DNA of 21,837 nt from Candidatus Gastranaerophilales bacterium (lineage in GTDB: Bacteria > Cyanobacteriota > Vampirovibrionia > Gastranaerophilales > Gastranaerophilaceae): the NCBI GenBank assembly GCA_900772035.1, contig CAAGQE010000003.1:1-21837 (forward strand). Direction: 5' to 3'. Made by a program: the position numbers and the translations under genes. Positions 1 to 6,584 of this stretch are shown here, in pieces. The notes below the pieces were generated by a model that saw nothing but the letters and a program-made list of their open reading frames with translations, was not told the origin of the DNA and did no database searches. Position 1 is the first letter of the stretch. Every line of letters starts with the position of its first letter.

Positions 1-437
1 AATTTTGAAGTCGTATCCGCGGCAAGCACCAAGACCTTTTTTGCAAATCCTGTTGCGATATTCGCTCTTGCAACCTGCAAAGCGTAAATATATCCCGTGC
101 ATGCCGCTGCAAGGTCAAATGCAGATGCGTTTTTTGCACCGATTGCGCTTTGAACTTCGCACGCTACCGAGGGATAATGTCTTTCCGGCGAAGATGTCGC
201 CGAGATAATCATATCAATAGTTTCGGGATTAATGTTTTCGGACTTTATAAGTTTTTTTGCCGCTTCTGCCGCAAGCGTTCCTGCGGTTTCCGCCGATGAG
301 GAGATGTATCTGCTTTGAATGCCCGTTCTCTGTCTAATCCATTCGTCACTCGTTTCCACAACCTTTGCAAGGTCGTCGTTTGTGACTTTCAGACGGGGCA
401 CGCAGTATTCCGTTCCTCTTATTCTTACCGATATCAT
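1..437 (-). CDS. fabH: Beta-ketoacyl-ACP synthase III (FabH), N-terminal part, 3' end outside window
   Basis: FabH condenses acetyl-CoA (or another acyl-CoA) with malonyl-ACP to start type II fatty-acid synthesis in the cytosol. About 145 residues are visible, from ATG at 435-437 to the left edge. The N-terminus carries the family signature TSDEWIRQRTGI at about residues 29-40. The active-site region reads FDLAAACTGY, whose Cys is the expected acyl-accepting nucleophile. Both are strongly diagnostic of the KAS III family. His and Asn of the catalytic triad lie beyond the window. The gene has its own promoter (TTGACG-17-TAAAAT) and lies downstream of the terminator of the M20 peptidase gene, so it starts a new unit running out of the window. 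The ribosome site is weak (AAGAAAG about 8 bases upstream). The identification is near certain; only the extent is unknown. Confidence 0.95.
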   Translation of the reverse strand, partial: MISVRIRGTEYCVPRLKVTNDDLAKVVETSDEWIRQRTGIQSRYISSSAETAGTLAAEAAKKLIKSENINPETIDMIISATSSPERHYPSVACEVQSAIGAKNASAFDLAAACTGYIYALQVARANIATGFAKKVLVLAADTTSK

Positions 438-472
438 AGCTTAAACTTTCTTACTTTTTATTTTTGATGTTT

Positions 473-501
473 ATTTTATCTTGTATTAAAAACTACGTCA
501 A
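473..501 (-). promoter_or_regulatory. Sigma70-type promoter of fabH
   Basis: On the minus strand a -35 box TTGACG (496-501) and a -10 box TAAAAT (473-478) are separated by exactly 17 bases. They match the consensus at 5/6 positions each. The -10 box lies about 35 bases before the fabH start codon. Confidence 0.75.
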
Positions 502-534
502 GTATTTTTTGAAAGTCTGTGCGAAAATTAATAA

Positions 535-565
535 AAAAACTCCGAGTTTTGAACTCAGAGTTTTT
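535..565 (-). terminator. Intrinsic terminator of the M20 peptidase gene
   Basis: A hairpin with arms 535-548 and 552-565, one C/A mismatch and a 3-base loop lies 26 bases after the peptidase stop codon. Read on the minus strand the 3' arm ends in a run of seven T. It separates the peptidase transcript from fabH. Confidence 0.8.
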
Positions 566-591
566 AAAGCGGTTATATTTTCCCGAAAAGT

Positions 592-1836
592 TTATTGTTC
601 GTTGAATTTCAAGAAAATATTATAGACAAATTCTACCCCTTGAAGAAGTGATTTGTAATCCATTTTTTCGTCTTGCGAGTGCATATTTTGGATTGTTGCA
701 ACACCAATCAGGTAAGGTTTGAATACTTTGCCGAATTTGTTCTTTTCGTTTGCGTAAACATGAGTTTCCGCTCCTGCGTGGAAAGATGCGACTTTTACAT
801 CTACACCCGTTTCTTTGCCGACGAGTTTTGCAACATCCGGAATTGTTGTGTCGTTGTTCTTTTCAAATTTCGGAGTTTTAACTTTTGCGGTCAAAGTAAC
901 TTTTGCAACCCCTTCATATTTTTTGTTGAACTTATCAACAATGGCTTGCATTTCTGCGATAAGATCCGCTTCCGCTTGTGTATCCGAACTTCTTAAAGAA
1001 TAAATTGCGGCACCTTTTTTATTAATTACGTTGGTAACACCGTTTTCAATCAAATAGTCAAAGTGTTCGCCGCTCTTCAAGTCTTGTTTGCACATTTTTT
1101 GAAGCGGATAATCAACGCCGCCGCCCAAAATTACGCCGAGGTTGATTGAAGTTACCACCCCTTCTTCATCTTCTTTGTAAACACCTTGAGGAAGTGCGGA
1201 AATTACGTCTGCCAAAAGTTTTGCAGCGTTCACTCTCGTTTTGTCTCCGATATCGTTGCCGGAGTGTCCGCCCTTGAAGGCTTCGACTTCAACCGTAACG
1301 TTTGTGTAGCCTGCGCCTGCAACCATTACTTCTCCAAAATTGTCAGAGTCCAAAACCATAATGTATTCTGATTCCAATTCTGACATATTAATATGTTTTA
1401 CACCCGACATTCCGCCTTCTTCATCTCTTGTGAAAACAAGTTCGAGTCCGCCGTGCTTCAGGTTTTTGTCTTTTGCAATTCTGCATGCCGCAACAATCGC
1501 TGATGTTACGCCCGCTTTGTCATCCGCGCCGAGAGTACGTTTTTTATCTGTTTCGATAAAACCGTCTTCGTTTAAAATTATATTAATGGGCGAATCGTCG
1601 CCGACTACGTCCATGTGTGCGCTCAAAAGCATCGGCTTTTTGCTCGGGTCTGTCGCGGGAATACGTGCGATTACGTTGCCGTAATCATCTTTTTTGACTT
1701 CAATACCGTTGCTTAAAAGTATTGTCAAAATTTCCGTTGCGACATTGTCTTCTCCGAGTGACGGCGAAGGGATTTCTACCAATGTGCAAAACAAGTCGAT
1801 TATACTGTTTTCTTTTCTTAAATCTTGAATGTCCAT
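592..1836 (-). CDS. M20-family zinc metallopeptidase (PepT/PepD-like)
   Basis: A 414-residue cytosolic metallopeptidase of clan MH that probably trims amino acids from di- or tripeptides with a two-metal centre. The visible motifs, in order, are SAHMDVV (His74, Asp76), LGADDKAG (102-109), TRDEEGG (catalytic and metal Glu139/Glu140), VLDSD (161-165), KGGHSG (His191 in the dimerisation domain) and NMHSQDE (His386). All expected metal-ligand motifs are present, so it should be active. The motif set is mixed: ADDKAG is typical of PepT, while DEEGGMSG and GGHSGNDI recall PepD aminoacyl-histidine dipeptidase. I therefore give no gene symbol. It has no signal peptide. The start is supported by AGAGGA about 7 bases upstream. 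It has its own promoter and terminator and appears monocistronic. Confidence 0.88.
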   Translation of the reverse strand: MDIQDLRKENSIIDLFCTLVEIPSPSLGEDNVATEILTILLSNGIEVKKDDYGNVIARIPATDPSKKPMLLSAHMDVVGDDSPINIILNEDGFIETDKKRTLGADDKAGVTSAIVAACRIAKDKNLKHGGLELVFTRDEEGGMSGVKHINMSELESEYIMVLDSDNFGEVMVAGAGYTNVTVEVEAFKGGHSGNDIGDKTRVNAAKLLADVISALPQGVYKEDEEGVVTSINLGVILGGGVDYPLQKMCKQDLKSGEHFDYLIENGVTNVINKKGAAIYSLRSSDTQAEADLIAEMQAIVDKFNKKYEGVAKVTLTAKVKTPKFEKNNDTTIPDVAKLVGKETGVDVKVASFHAGAETHVYANEKNKFGKVFKPYLIGVATIQNMHSQDEKMDYKSLLQGVEFVYNIFLKFNEQ

Positions 1837-1863
1837 ATCAGTTCCTCTTTTTTATTCAAAAAA

Positions 1864-1892
1864 ATTATATACCCTTTTTAAAACATTAGCAA
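1864..1892 (-). promoter_or_regulatory. Sigma70-type promoter of the M20 peptidase gene
   Basis: On the minus strand TTGCTA (1887-1892) lies 17 bases before a perfect TATAAT (1864-1869). The -10 box is 27 bases before the start codon, giving a short leader that contains the AGAGGA ribosome site. Confidence 0.75.
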
Positions 1893-1948
1893 AACAAATT
1901 TTAACAATTCTTGAAAGCCACCGTCTTGTCAAGTTCATGTAGATTTGT

Positions 1949-1982
1949 AAATTGCAAAAAATGCCTGTAAGGTTTGCAATTT
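1949..1982. repeat. Perfect 10-bp inverted repeat upstream of the lytic transglycosylase gene
   Basis: AAATTGCAAA (1949-1958) is perfectly complementary to TTTGCAATTT (1973-1982) around a 14-base loop. It is followed on the plus strand by only two more T, so it is a weak terminator at best. It lies between the divergent peptidase and lytic transglycosylase genes, upstream of the likely promoter of the latter. It could be an operator or a relic hairpin; nothing decides between them. Confidence 0.5.
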
Positions 1983-2000
1983 TTCATGTTTGGGTTAATA

Positions 2001-2027
2001 TTGAAGAAAAAGTGTGATTAATACAAT
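2001..2027 (+). promoter_or_regulatory. Possible promoter of the lytic transglycosylase gene
   Basis: TTGAAG (2001-2006) and TACAAT (2022-2027) are separated by 15 bases, shorter than ideal. It is the best candidate in the interval. The gene itself has a GAGAGG ribosome site just before its start. Confidence 0.35.
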
Positions 2028-2057
2028 TATTTTTCACGAAAACCAAAGAGAGGCTGG

Positions 2058-2648
2058 ATGACTAAGAAATCATTACTGACAACAGTTGTAATACTATTAG
2101 CAACTTTCATCTTTTCGGGTTCGCAAGTAATTGCTAATCAAAAAGTTACTGAATCCCAAATCGTAGAACAAATTATCGAAACTGCAATAAATATGGGTGT
2201 AGAACCTGAAATTGCGTTAGGTATTGCTAAAAAAGAATCAGAATTTTGCCAAGAAAAAAGAAGCAGCGCGGGCGCAGTAGGTGTGTTCCAACTTATGCCT
2301 TCTACGGCAAGAAGAATCGGATACAATCCGTACCAATATAAAGAAAACATCAAAGGCGGAATTGCTTATTACAAGCAATTGAAGCAAATTTTTAAAACGG
2401 ACGAACTCGCACTTGCGGCTTACAATGCAGGTCCGGGAATTGTCAAAAGATGCGGCGGTATGCCACCTTATGCAGAAACTAAACGATTCGTCAGACTGGT
2501 AATGGCTTATTCCAATGAGTTTAAGACCAATGCCAATTCCGACGTCGCTAAGAAAGTTGCTGCAAACAAACAAAAACGAGAAATGATTGCTGCTGAAAAA
2601 GAACATAGAGAAATGATTACGCTCTTTATGTTAAATCAAGCGATTTAG
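2058..2648 (+). CDS. Secreted lytic transglycosylase (SLT domain)
   Basis: A 196-residue peptidoglycan lyase expected to cleave the MurNAc-GlcNAc bond, forming 1,6-anhydro ends, in the periplasm. Residues 1-26 form a signal peptide (positive MTKK, hydrophobic core, then IANQ). The SLT fold follows with all hallmarks: catalytic Glu60 in KKESEF, SAGAVGVFQLMP (70-81), AYNAGPG (121-127) and the YAETKRFVR motif near residues 139-147. The C-terminal 40 residues are charged and probably a flexible tail. It is short, like the SLT cores of the MltE/Slt70 catalytic-domain type, with no LysM or other wall-binding domain. It ends 9 bases before the Nudix regulator gene, so the two are probably co-transcribed. 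Confidence 0.9.
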   Translation: MTKKSLLTTVVILLATFIFSGSQVIANQKVTESQIVEQIIETAINMGVEPEIALGIAKKESEFCQEKRSSAGAVGVFQLMPSTARRIGYNPYQYKENIKGGIAYYKQLKQIFKTDELALAAYNAGPGIVKRCGGMPPYAETKRFVRLVMAYSNEFKTNANSDVAKKVAANKQKREMIAAEKEHREMITLFMLNQAI

Positions 2649-2657
2649 GAATAGGAA

Positions 2658-3335
2658 ATGTTCAACGAGATAAAAACCCATGAGCTTACGATAGACGTCG
2701 TGGTTCTTACAATTAAAGATAATAAACTTCAAGTTTTAGTAACCAAGAGAAACAAAGAACCTTTCAAGGGCAGATGGGCGATACCGGGCGGTTATATCCG
2801 TTTATCGGAAAATCTCGACGACGCGGCAAGACGTATTCTTAAAGAAAAGACTGATGTCGAAGACATTTATCTTGAGCAGTTGTACACATTTGGTGACCCG
2901 TTGCGTTATCCTAACGTCAGGGTCATTACTTGTGCTTATTTTGCACTCGTTAAAGCGGAAGATATCGAACATATTTTTGAAAAAGAATCTGTCGAAAATG
3001 TATGCTGGCACAACGTTTACGAACTTCCCGCAATGGCTTTCGACCACAAAGAAATTATCGAATATTCAATCAAGAGAACTCGCGAAAGATTGGAATACTT
3101 CCCGATTACTTACAAACTCTTGAACGACAAGTTTACTTTGACTGAACTTCAAAGAACTTATGAATTAATTTTGAACAAGCAGTTAGACAAGAGAAACTTC
3201 AGAAAGAAGATTTTGGCAGGAACAATGCTTATTGAAACCGATGAATACACAAAATCGGCTTCAAAAAGACCCGCCAAACTCTACATGTTCAACCCTGATG
3301 TTATTAATTCCAAAGCAGGCGCGCTTTTCGTATAA
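2658..3335 (+). CDS. Nudix-domain transcriptional regulator (NrtR-like)
   Basis: A 225-residue protein with an N-terminal Nudix domain (about 10-140) and a C-terminal winged-helix region (about 148-215, containing TLTELQRTYELILNKQLDKR). This is the architecture of NrtR-type regulators, which sense ADP-ribose or sugar-derived ligands. The Nudix box starts at Gly45 and keeps Glu51, Arg59 and Glu63. Two catalytic or metal-binding Glu positions are replaced (Ile60, Lys64) and the late Gly is Asp66. Hydrolysis is therefore doubtful, and a ligand-sensing role is more likely. No NAD-synthesis or sugar-use genes lie nearby to name the regulon. The gene starts 9 bases after the lytic transglycosylase stop, with AGGAATAGGAA as the ribosome site, suggesting an operon. 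Confidence 0.82.
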   Translation: MFNEIKTHELTIDVVVLTIKDNKLQVLVTKRNKEPFKGRWAIPGGYIRLSENLDDAARRILKEKTDVEDIYLEQLYTFGDPLRYPNVRVITCAYFALVKAEDIEHIFEKESVENVCWHNVYELPAMAFDHKEIIEYSIKRTRERLEYFPITYKLLNDKFTLTELQRTYELILNKQLDKRNFRKKILAGTMLIETDEYTKSASKRPAKLYMFNPDVINSKAGALFV

Positions 3336-3348
3336 TCACTTTACCTTT

Positions 3349-3376
3349 TTGAACAATAGCGTTTTTGTGGTATAAT
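3349..3376 (+). promoter_or_regulatory. Strong promoter of the rfbA-like operon
   Basis: TTGAAC (3349-3354), a 16-base spacer, then a perfect TATAAT (3371-3376) preceded by TGG, an extended -10 element. The predicted transcript start near 3383 leaves a leader of about 25 bases holding AAAGGA before the ATG at 3408. Confidence 0.8.
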
Positions 3377-3407
3377 TTTTTCATTAAAAATGCTGAAAGG
3401 ATTGTGT

Positions 3408-4295
3408 ATGAAAGGTATAATACTTGCAGGCGGAGCAGGAACGAGACTTTATCCCGCGTCGTTACCTATTTCAAAGATTTTATTGTCAGTTTATGACAAG
3501 CCGATGATTTACTATCCGTTGTCAACGCTTATGCTTGCAGGGATTAAAGATATTTTAATCATCACAAATCCCGACGATTGCGGAAACTTCATCAAACTTT
3601 TGGGTGACGGCAGCAAGTTCGGTATCAACATCACATACGAAGTTCAATATGTTCAAAAAGGTATCGCGGATGCTTTCATAATCGGGGAACAATTTATCGG
3701 AGATGACAATGTCGCTTTGATTTTGGGCGATAACATTTTCCACGGTTACGGTTTCCAAACAATGCTTAAAGATGTCAAGAAAAGACAGACAGGGGCGACA
3801 GTTTTCGGCTATACGGTTAAAGACCCCGAAAGATTTGGCGTTGTTGAGTTTGACAAAAACAAAAAAGCGATTTCGCTCGAAGAAAAACCGAAAAAACCGA
3901 AATCAAACTATGCCGTAACAGGTTTGTACTTCTATGATAACAAGGTTATCAAATATGCTAAGAGTCTGAAACCTTCCGCAAGAGGGGAACTCGAAATTAC
4001 CGATTTGAACAAAATTTATCTTAAAAACGACGAGTTGAACGTGGAAATTCTCGGCCGCGGATTTACTTGGCTTGACACGGGTACGCATGATTCCGTTCTT
4101 CAAGCAAGCAACTTTATCCAATCAATGGAACTTAACAAGGGTGAGAAAATCTCTTGTCTTGAAGAAGTTGCCTTCTTCCAAGGATTTATTTCAAAAGAAG
4201 AAATCTTGAAAAACATTGAGCCTTACGCGGATAAAAACGAATATTATGCGTATGTAAAACGCGTTGTTACGGGCAAATTATTTGGAGAAGATTAA
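3408..4295 (+). CDS. rfbA: Glucose-1-phosphate thymidylyltransferase-like nucleotidyltransferase (RfbA/RmlA family)
   Basis: A 295-residue cytosolic enzyme expected to couple dTTP and glucose-1-phosphate to dTDP-glucose, the first step toward dTDP-rhamnose and other envelope sugars. The N-terminus has the nucleotide-binding loop GGAGTRLYP (8-16), followed by [39 protein letters not shown] and ARGELEITD, all typical of RmlA. The start at 3408 is preferred over an upstream in-frame ATG because AAAGGA sits 7 bases before it and the family begins MKGIILAGG. Two normally constant stretches differ: SKQLLP is SKILLS here, and QPSPxGLAQAF is [11 protein letters not shown]. Base or sugar choice could therefore be altered. 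No rfbB, rfbC or rfbD is nearby. The stop overlaps the next start (TAATG). Confidence 0.87.
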   Translation: MKGIILAGGAGTRLYPASLPISKILLSVYDKPMIYYPLSTLMLAGIKDILIITNPDDCGNFIKLLGDGSKFGINITYEVQYVQKGIADAFIIGEQFIGDDNVALILGDNIFHGYGFQTMLKDVKKRQTGATVFGYTVKDPERFGVVEFDKNKKAISLEEKPKKPKSNYAVTGLYFYDNKVIKYAKSLKPSARGELEITDLNKIYLKNDELNVEILGRGFTWLDTGTHDSVLQASNFIQSMELNKGEKISCLEEVAFFQGFISKEEILKNIEPYADKNEYYAYVKRVVTGKLFGED

Positions 4296-4486
4296 TGGAA
4301 TGCTTAAAAGAACAAAATAAAAAAGATTGCGGATGCACTTACGGCTGCCCGACAAGCGGCATGTGTTGCGCGTGTGTCAGACACCACAGAGAAAACGGCG
4401 AAATCCCGGGATGTTTTTTCCCGCGTGATTTTGAAAAAACTTATGACCGTTCGATAGCAAACTTCTTGAAAGCCTACGGAAAATAA
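4295..4486 (+). CDS. Small Cys-rich DUF6485-family protein
   Basis: A 63-residue protein with eight cysteines in the first 40 residues: Cys3, 12, 14, 18, 24, 25, 27 and 40. Two adjacent His (30, 31) follow, then the conserved-looking tail EKTYDRSIANFLKAYG. The pattern matches, as I recall it, the DUF6485 family of small cytosolic proteins of unknown function, and it suggests bound zinc or an iron-sulfur site. It has no signal peptide or membrane segment. Its ATG overlaps the TAA of the upstream nucleotidyltransferase gene by one base, implying translational coupling. The metallophosphoesterase gene follows after 15 bases. The function is unknown. Confidence 0.8.
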   Translation: MECLKEQNKKDCGCTYGCPTSGMCCACVRHHRENGEIPGCFFPRDFEKTYDRSIANFLKAYGK

Positions 4487-4501
4487 TTCTTCGGAGGCGC
4501 A

Positions 4502-5323
4502 ATGAGCAATTCAAAGTCAAAAAAGAAAAACTTTTTCAGAAAAAGAAATATCATCGCTTTGATTTTAATTGCTTTGATGTGGTGCTTTACTATCGAGCCG
4601 AATGTCGTTACCGTTACGAAATACAAGATTAAAGACGAAAGTCTGCGCGGTATAAAAGTCGTTTTTGCAGGCGATTTTCACCTGAAGCCCTATCAGGAAA
4701 AACGTTTGAACTATATTATCGATAAAATTAACGCTCAAAATCCCGACGCTGTATTTTTAATCGGCGATTACGTTAACATGCATCAGGAAGATATGAGTTA
4801 TCCGATTGAAGAAACTGCCGCGGCTTTGGCTTCAATCCGAGTTAAAGACCATGTCTACACCGTTCTCGGAAATCACGATTATTATTCTGACGGAAAGAAA
4901 ATCAAAAAGGCACTCGAAGATGCAGGCATAATTGTTTTGGAAAACCGTTGCAGACGTGCAACCATAAACGGTAAAACCGTTTCAATCGTGGGAATTGAGG
5001 ATTTGACAACGGGATTTCCGAATTTGAAAAGAGCCATGCGTTTTGCGACAAAACCCATGATTTTGCTCTCTCATCAGCCCGATATTTTCCCTATGGTTCC
5101 TGAAGACGTTAACCTCACCCTTGCGGGACATTTGCACGGCGGTCAGGTCGTTCTTCCTTTCGTCGGAGCGCTTGTCGTTCCCTCAAAATACGGAAACAAG
5201 TACGCTTCGGGTTACTTTGAAGAAGACGGTCGGAAAATGATTGTTACAAAAGGGCTTGGTACAAGTATTCTCCCTATAAGATTGAATTGTCCGCCCGAGA
5301 TTGTCGTAATTGAGTTTGAATAA
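4502..5323 (+). CDS. Membrane-anchored calcineurin-like metallophosphoesterase (YkuE/YaeI-like)
   Basis: A 273-residue protein with a basic N-terminus, one membrane segment (about 16-32) and an extracytoplasmic-type metallophosphoesterase domain. The dimetal motifs are complete: GDFH (Asp58, His60), GDY (Asp89), GNHD (124-126), LSHQPD and AGHLHGGQ. Relatives such as YkuE and YaeI are membrane-associated phosphoesterases. UDP-diacylglucosamine hydrolase-like or phospholipid-directed activity is possible but is not shown by the sequence. The start is set by a strong GGAGG 5 bases before the ATG. It is the last gene of the rfbA-DUF6485 operon. No clear hairpin terminator follows it. Confidence 0.88.
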   Translation: MSNSKSKKKNFFRKRNIIALILIALMWCFTIEPNVVTVTKYKIKDESLRGIKVVFAGDFHLKPYQEKRLNYIIDKINAQNPDAVFLIGDYVNMHQEDMSYPIEETAAALASIRVKDHVYTVLGNHDYYSDGKKIKKALEDAGIIVLENRCRRATINGKTVSIVGIEDLTTGFPNLKRAMRFATKPMILLSHQPDIFPMVPEDVNLTLAGHLHGGQVVLPFVGALVVPSKYGNKYASGYFEEDGRKMIVTKGLGTSILPIRLNCPPEIVVIEFE

Positions 5324-5441
5324 ATTTGTAAATATTCTTAACAAAAATAATTTTTTTTTAATTTTACCCTAAAGTTTTTTAAATTCTGTCCGACTTGAAA
5401 ACATGTAGAGAACTATGTGAAGGGTTTATTAAGAGGAACAA

Positions 5442-6071
5442 ATGAACACGACGATTAATTCGGTAACCGCCTTGGTAACCGCAAAAGCGGCTCAGGCACC
5501 TAAAAAAGTTGCTGCTCAGCAGACTGAACAAAGAGAACAACAAAAAGAAGCGTATTCTACGACTTATTCAAACGCTGCTCGCTCTATGGCGATGGCAGGA
5601 ATAAATTTCAGCAAACCTGCTGAAAAAACACAGGCTGTAAATTATACCGAAGGGATTAATTGTACGGTAGTCAAAGAAACTACCGCTGAGGCTACAAACC
5701 AATGGTGGCTTGAAGAAATGAATTACGACAATCCGCCTTATTTGCCCAAAACAAAAGTTCAACAAATTAAATTAGAAGAAGATACTACTTTCTGTCGTGT
5801 ATATGATGGTGTAAACTCCGGCATGCGCGGTGGTTGGGTTATGAAGAAAACCGATATCGAAGGTTTGACACCCGAACAAATTCAAGATAAGTTTGCACTT
5901 CCTCAAAAACCTTGCAAGATGTGCGACGTTACTCTTCCGAAAGGAACGGAAATGCGTACGGGTCTTTGCAATCCGCTTGAAGGCTGGGGCAAAGGCGGAG
6001 GCGTCCAGTTTGACCTTATGGGTCAAAGGGTCGGGGTCTTTGATAACGAGAAACCTCTACCGACAGAGTGA
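5442..6071 (+). CDS. Uncharacterised protein with a toxin-like C-terminal domain
   Basis: A 209-residue protein I cannot assign to a named family. Residues 1-70 are low-complexity (Ala, Gln, Lys, Thr) and end in YSNAARSMAMAGINF, with no classical signal peptide. From about residue 85 it becomes an ordered domain: WWLEEMNYDNPPY, FCRVYDG, GGWVMKKTDIEGLTPEQIQ, DKFALP, V-LPKGTEMRTG, then WGKGGGVQFDL and a final F-N-PLP. That order, a Gly-Gly-Trp stretch, an ALP element, a P-x-G-T strand and a GGG-x-Q-F motif, recalls C-terminal domains of polymorphic toxins such as the TNT NAD-glycohydrolase type. This is pattern resemblance only. The ribosome site is AAGAGGA. A perfect terminator follows 14 bases after the stop, so it is transcribed separately from the next gene. 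Confidence 0.6.
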   Translation: MNTTINSVTALVTAKAAQAPKKVAAQQTEQREQQKEAYSTTYSNAARSMAMAGINFSKPAEKTQAVNYTEGINCTVVKETTAEATNQWWLEEMNYDNPPYLPKTKVQQIKLEEDTTFCRVYDGVNSGMRGGWVMKKTDIEGLTPEQIQDKFALPQKPCKMCDVTLPKGTEMRTGLCNPLEGWGKGGGVQFDLMGQRVGVFDNEKPLPTE

Positions 6072-6084
6072 TAAAACAAATTTT

Positions 6085-6119
6085 AAACCGAGGCGAAAAC
6101 CTCGGTTTGATTTTATTTG
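6085..6119 (+). terminator. Intrinsic terminator after the toxin-like gene
   Basis: AAACCGAGG (6085-6093) pairs perfectly with CCTCGGTTT (6100-6108) around the loop CGAAAA, followed by a T-rich tail (GATTTTATTTG). The tail also forms the -35 region of the next promoter. Confidence 0.88.
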
Positions 6120-6135
6120 TATAAAAAGTTATAAT
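6107..6135 (+). promoter_or_regulatory. Promoter of the 114-residue protein gene
   Basis: TTGATT (6107-6112), 17 bases, then a perfect TATAAT (6130-6135). The -35 box overlaps the last bases of the preceding terminator stem, so one short stretch both ends one transcript and starts the next. Confidence 0.75.
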
Positions 6136-6162
6136 AAAAACTGAAATTATGAGGGTTTTAAT

Positions 6163-6507
6163 ATGGAAATCGGTATTGAAAAAAATATTTTAAAATTAAA
6201 CGGCAAAGAAATTAAATTTAACCACGATATCAGACAGTTCAAGACAATCGGCGATGACGTTGTCGTTCTTTTGGCTATTCCGAATAACGACGATACGCTT
6301 GATAACATCTACTGTTACAGTTCTTACGGAATTATCAAATGGCAGGTTCAACCCGTCAAAGAGGCTTGCCCCGAAATGAAACAGGTATTCCCGTTTGAAC
6401 AAATGAGCGTTATTGACGACAAAATCAGCGCATCTGACTTTTACGGAAGAAGATTTTTCATCAATATTGCAGATGGCAAAATCCTCGGTCGCGATATCGT
6501 AAAATAG
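6163..6507 (+). CDS. Uncharacterised 114-residue beta-rich protein
   Basis: I do not recognise this protein with confidence. It has no signal peptide or membrane segment and is predicted cytosolic. It contains two similar beta motifs: DNIYCYSSYGIIKWQV (about 47-62), and KISASDFYGRRFFINIADGK (about 87-106). The aromatic-Gly-Trp and Asp-Gly turns resemble blades of PQQ-type beta-propellers, but two are too few to form a closed propeller. Small proteins of this look occur as immunity partners of secreted toxins. Because the preceding gene has a toxin-like domain, that is a hypothesis worth testing. It has its own promoter, a GAGGG ribosome site and a downstream terminator, so it can be expressed independently. 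Confidence 0.6.
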   Translation: MEIGIEKNILKLNGKEIKFNHDIRQFKTIGDDVVVLLAIPNNDDTLDNIYCYSSYGIIKWQVQPVKEACPEMKQVFPFEQMSVIDDKISASDFYGRRFFINIADGKILGRDIVK

Positions 6508-6534
6508 AATCTTTGAAAATTTATAAAAGAAAAT

Positions 6535-6562
6535 GCCTCTGTGAAAACAGAGGCTTTGTTTT
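6535..6562. terminator. Bidirectional terminator between the 114-residue protein gene and the tolC-like gene
   Basis: GCCTCTG (6535-6541) pairs with CAGAGGC (6548-6554) around the loop TGAAAA. TTTGTTTT follows on the plus strand and a T-rich run (TTTTCTTTTAT) on the minus strand. It serves both converging genes. Confidence 0.85.
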
Positions 6563-6584
6563 GAATTTGCTATCTTATGTTTTT

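Noticed and set aside
5..208. Plus-strand open frame at the left edge
   Set aside because: It is the complement of fabH, which is clearly coding on the other strand.
592..1836. Naming the M20 gene pepT
   Set aside because: The motifs are mixed between PepT and PepD types, so the substrate is not certain.
2658..3335. Naming the Nudix gene nrtR with control of NAD synthesis
   Set aside because: No NAD genes are nearby and the NrtR-like family also regulates sugar pathways; the regulon cannot be read from this window.
3390..3407. Earlier ATG for the RfbA-like gene
   Set aside because: It would place the ribosome site AAAGGA inside the coding region and begin with residues not seen in the family, which begins MKGIILAGG.
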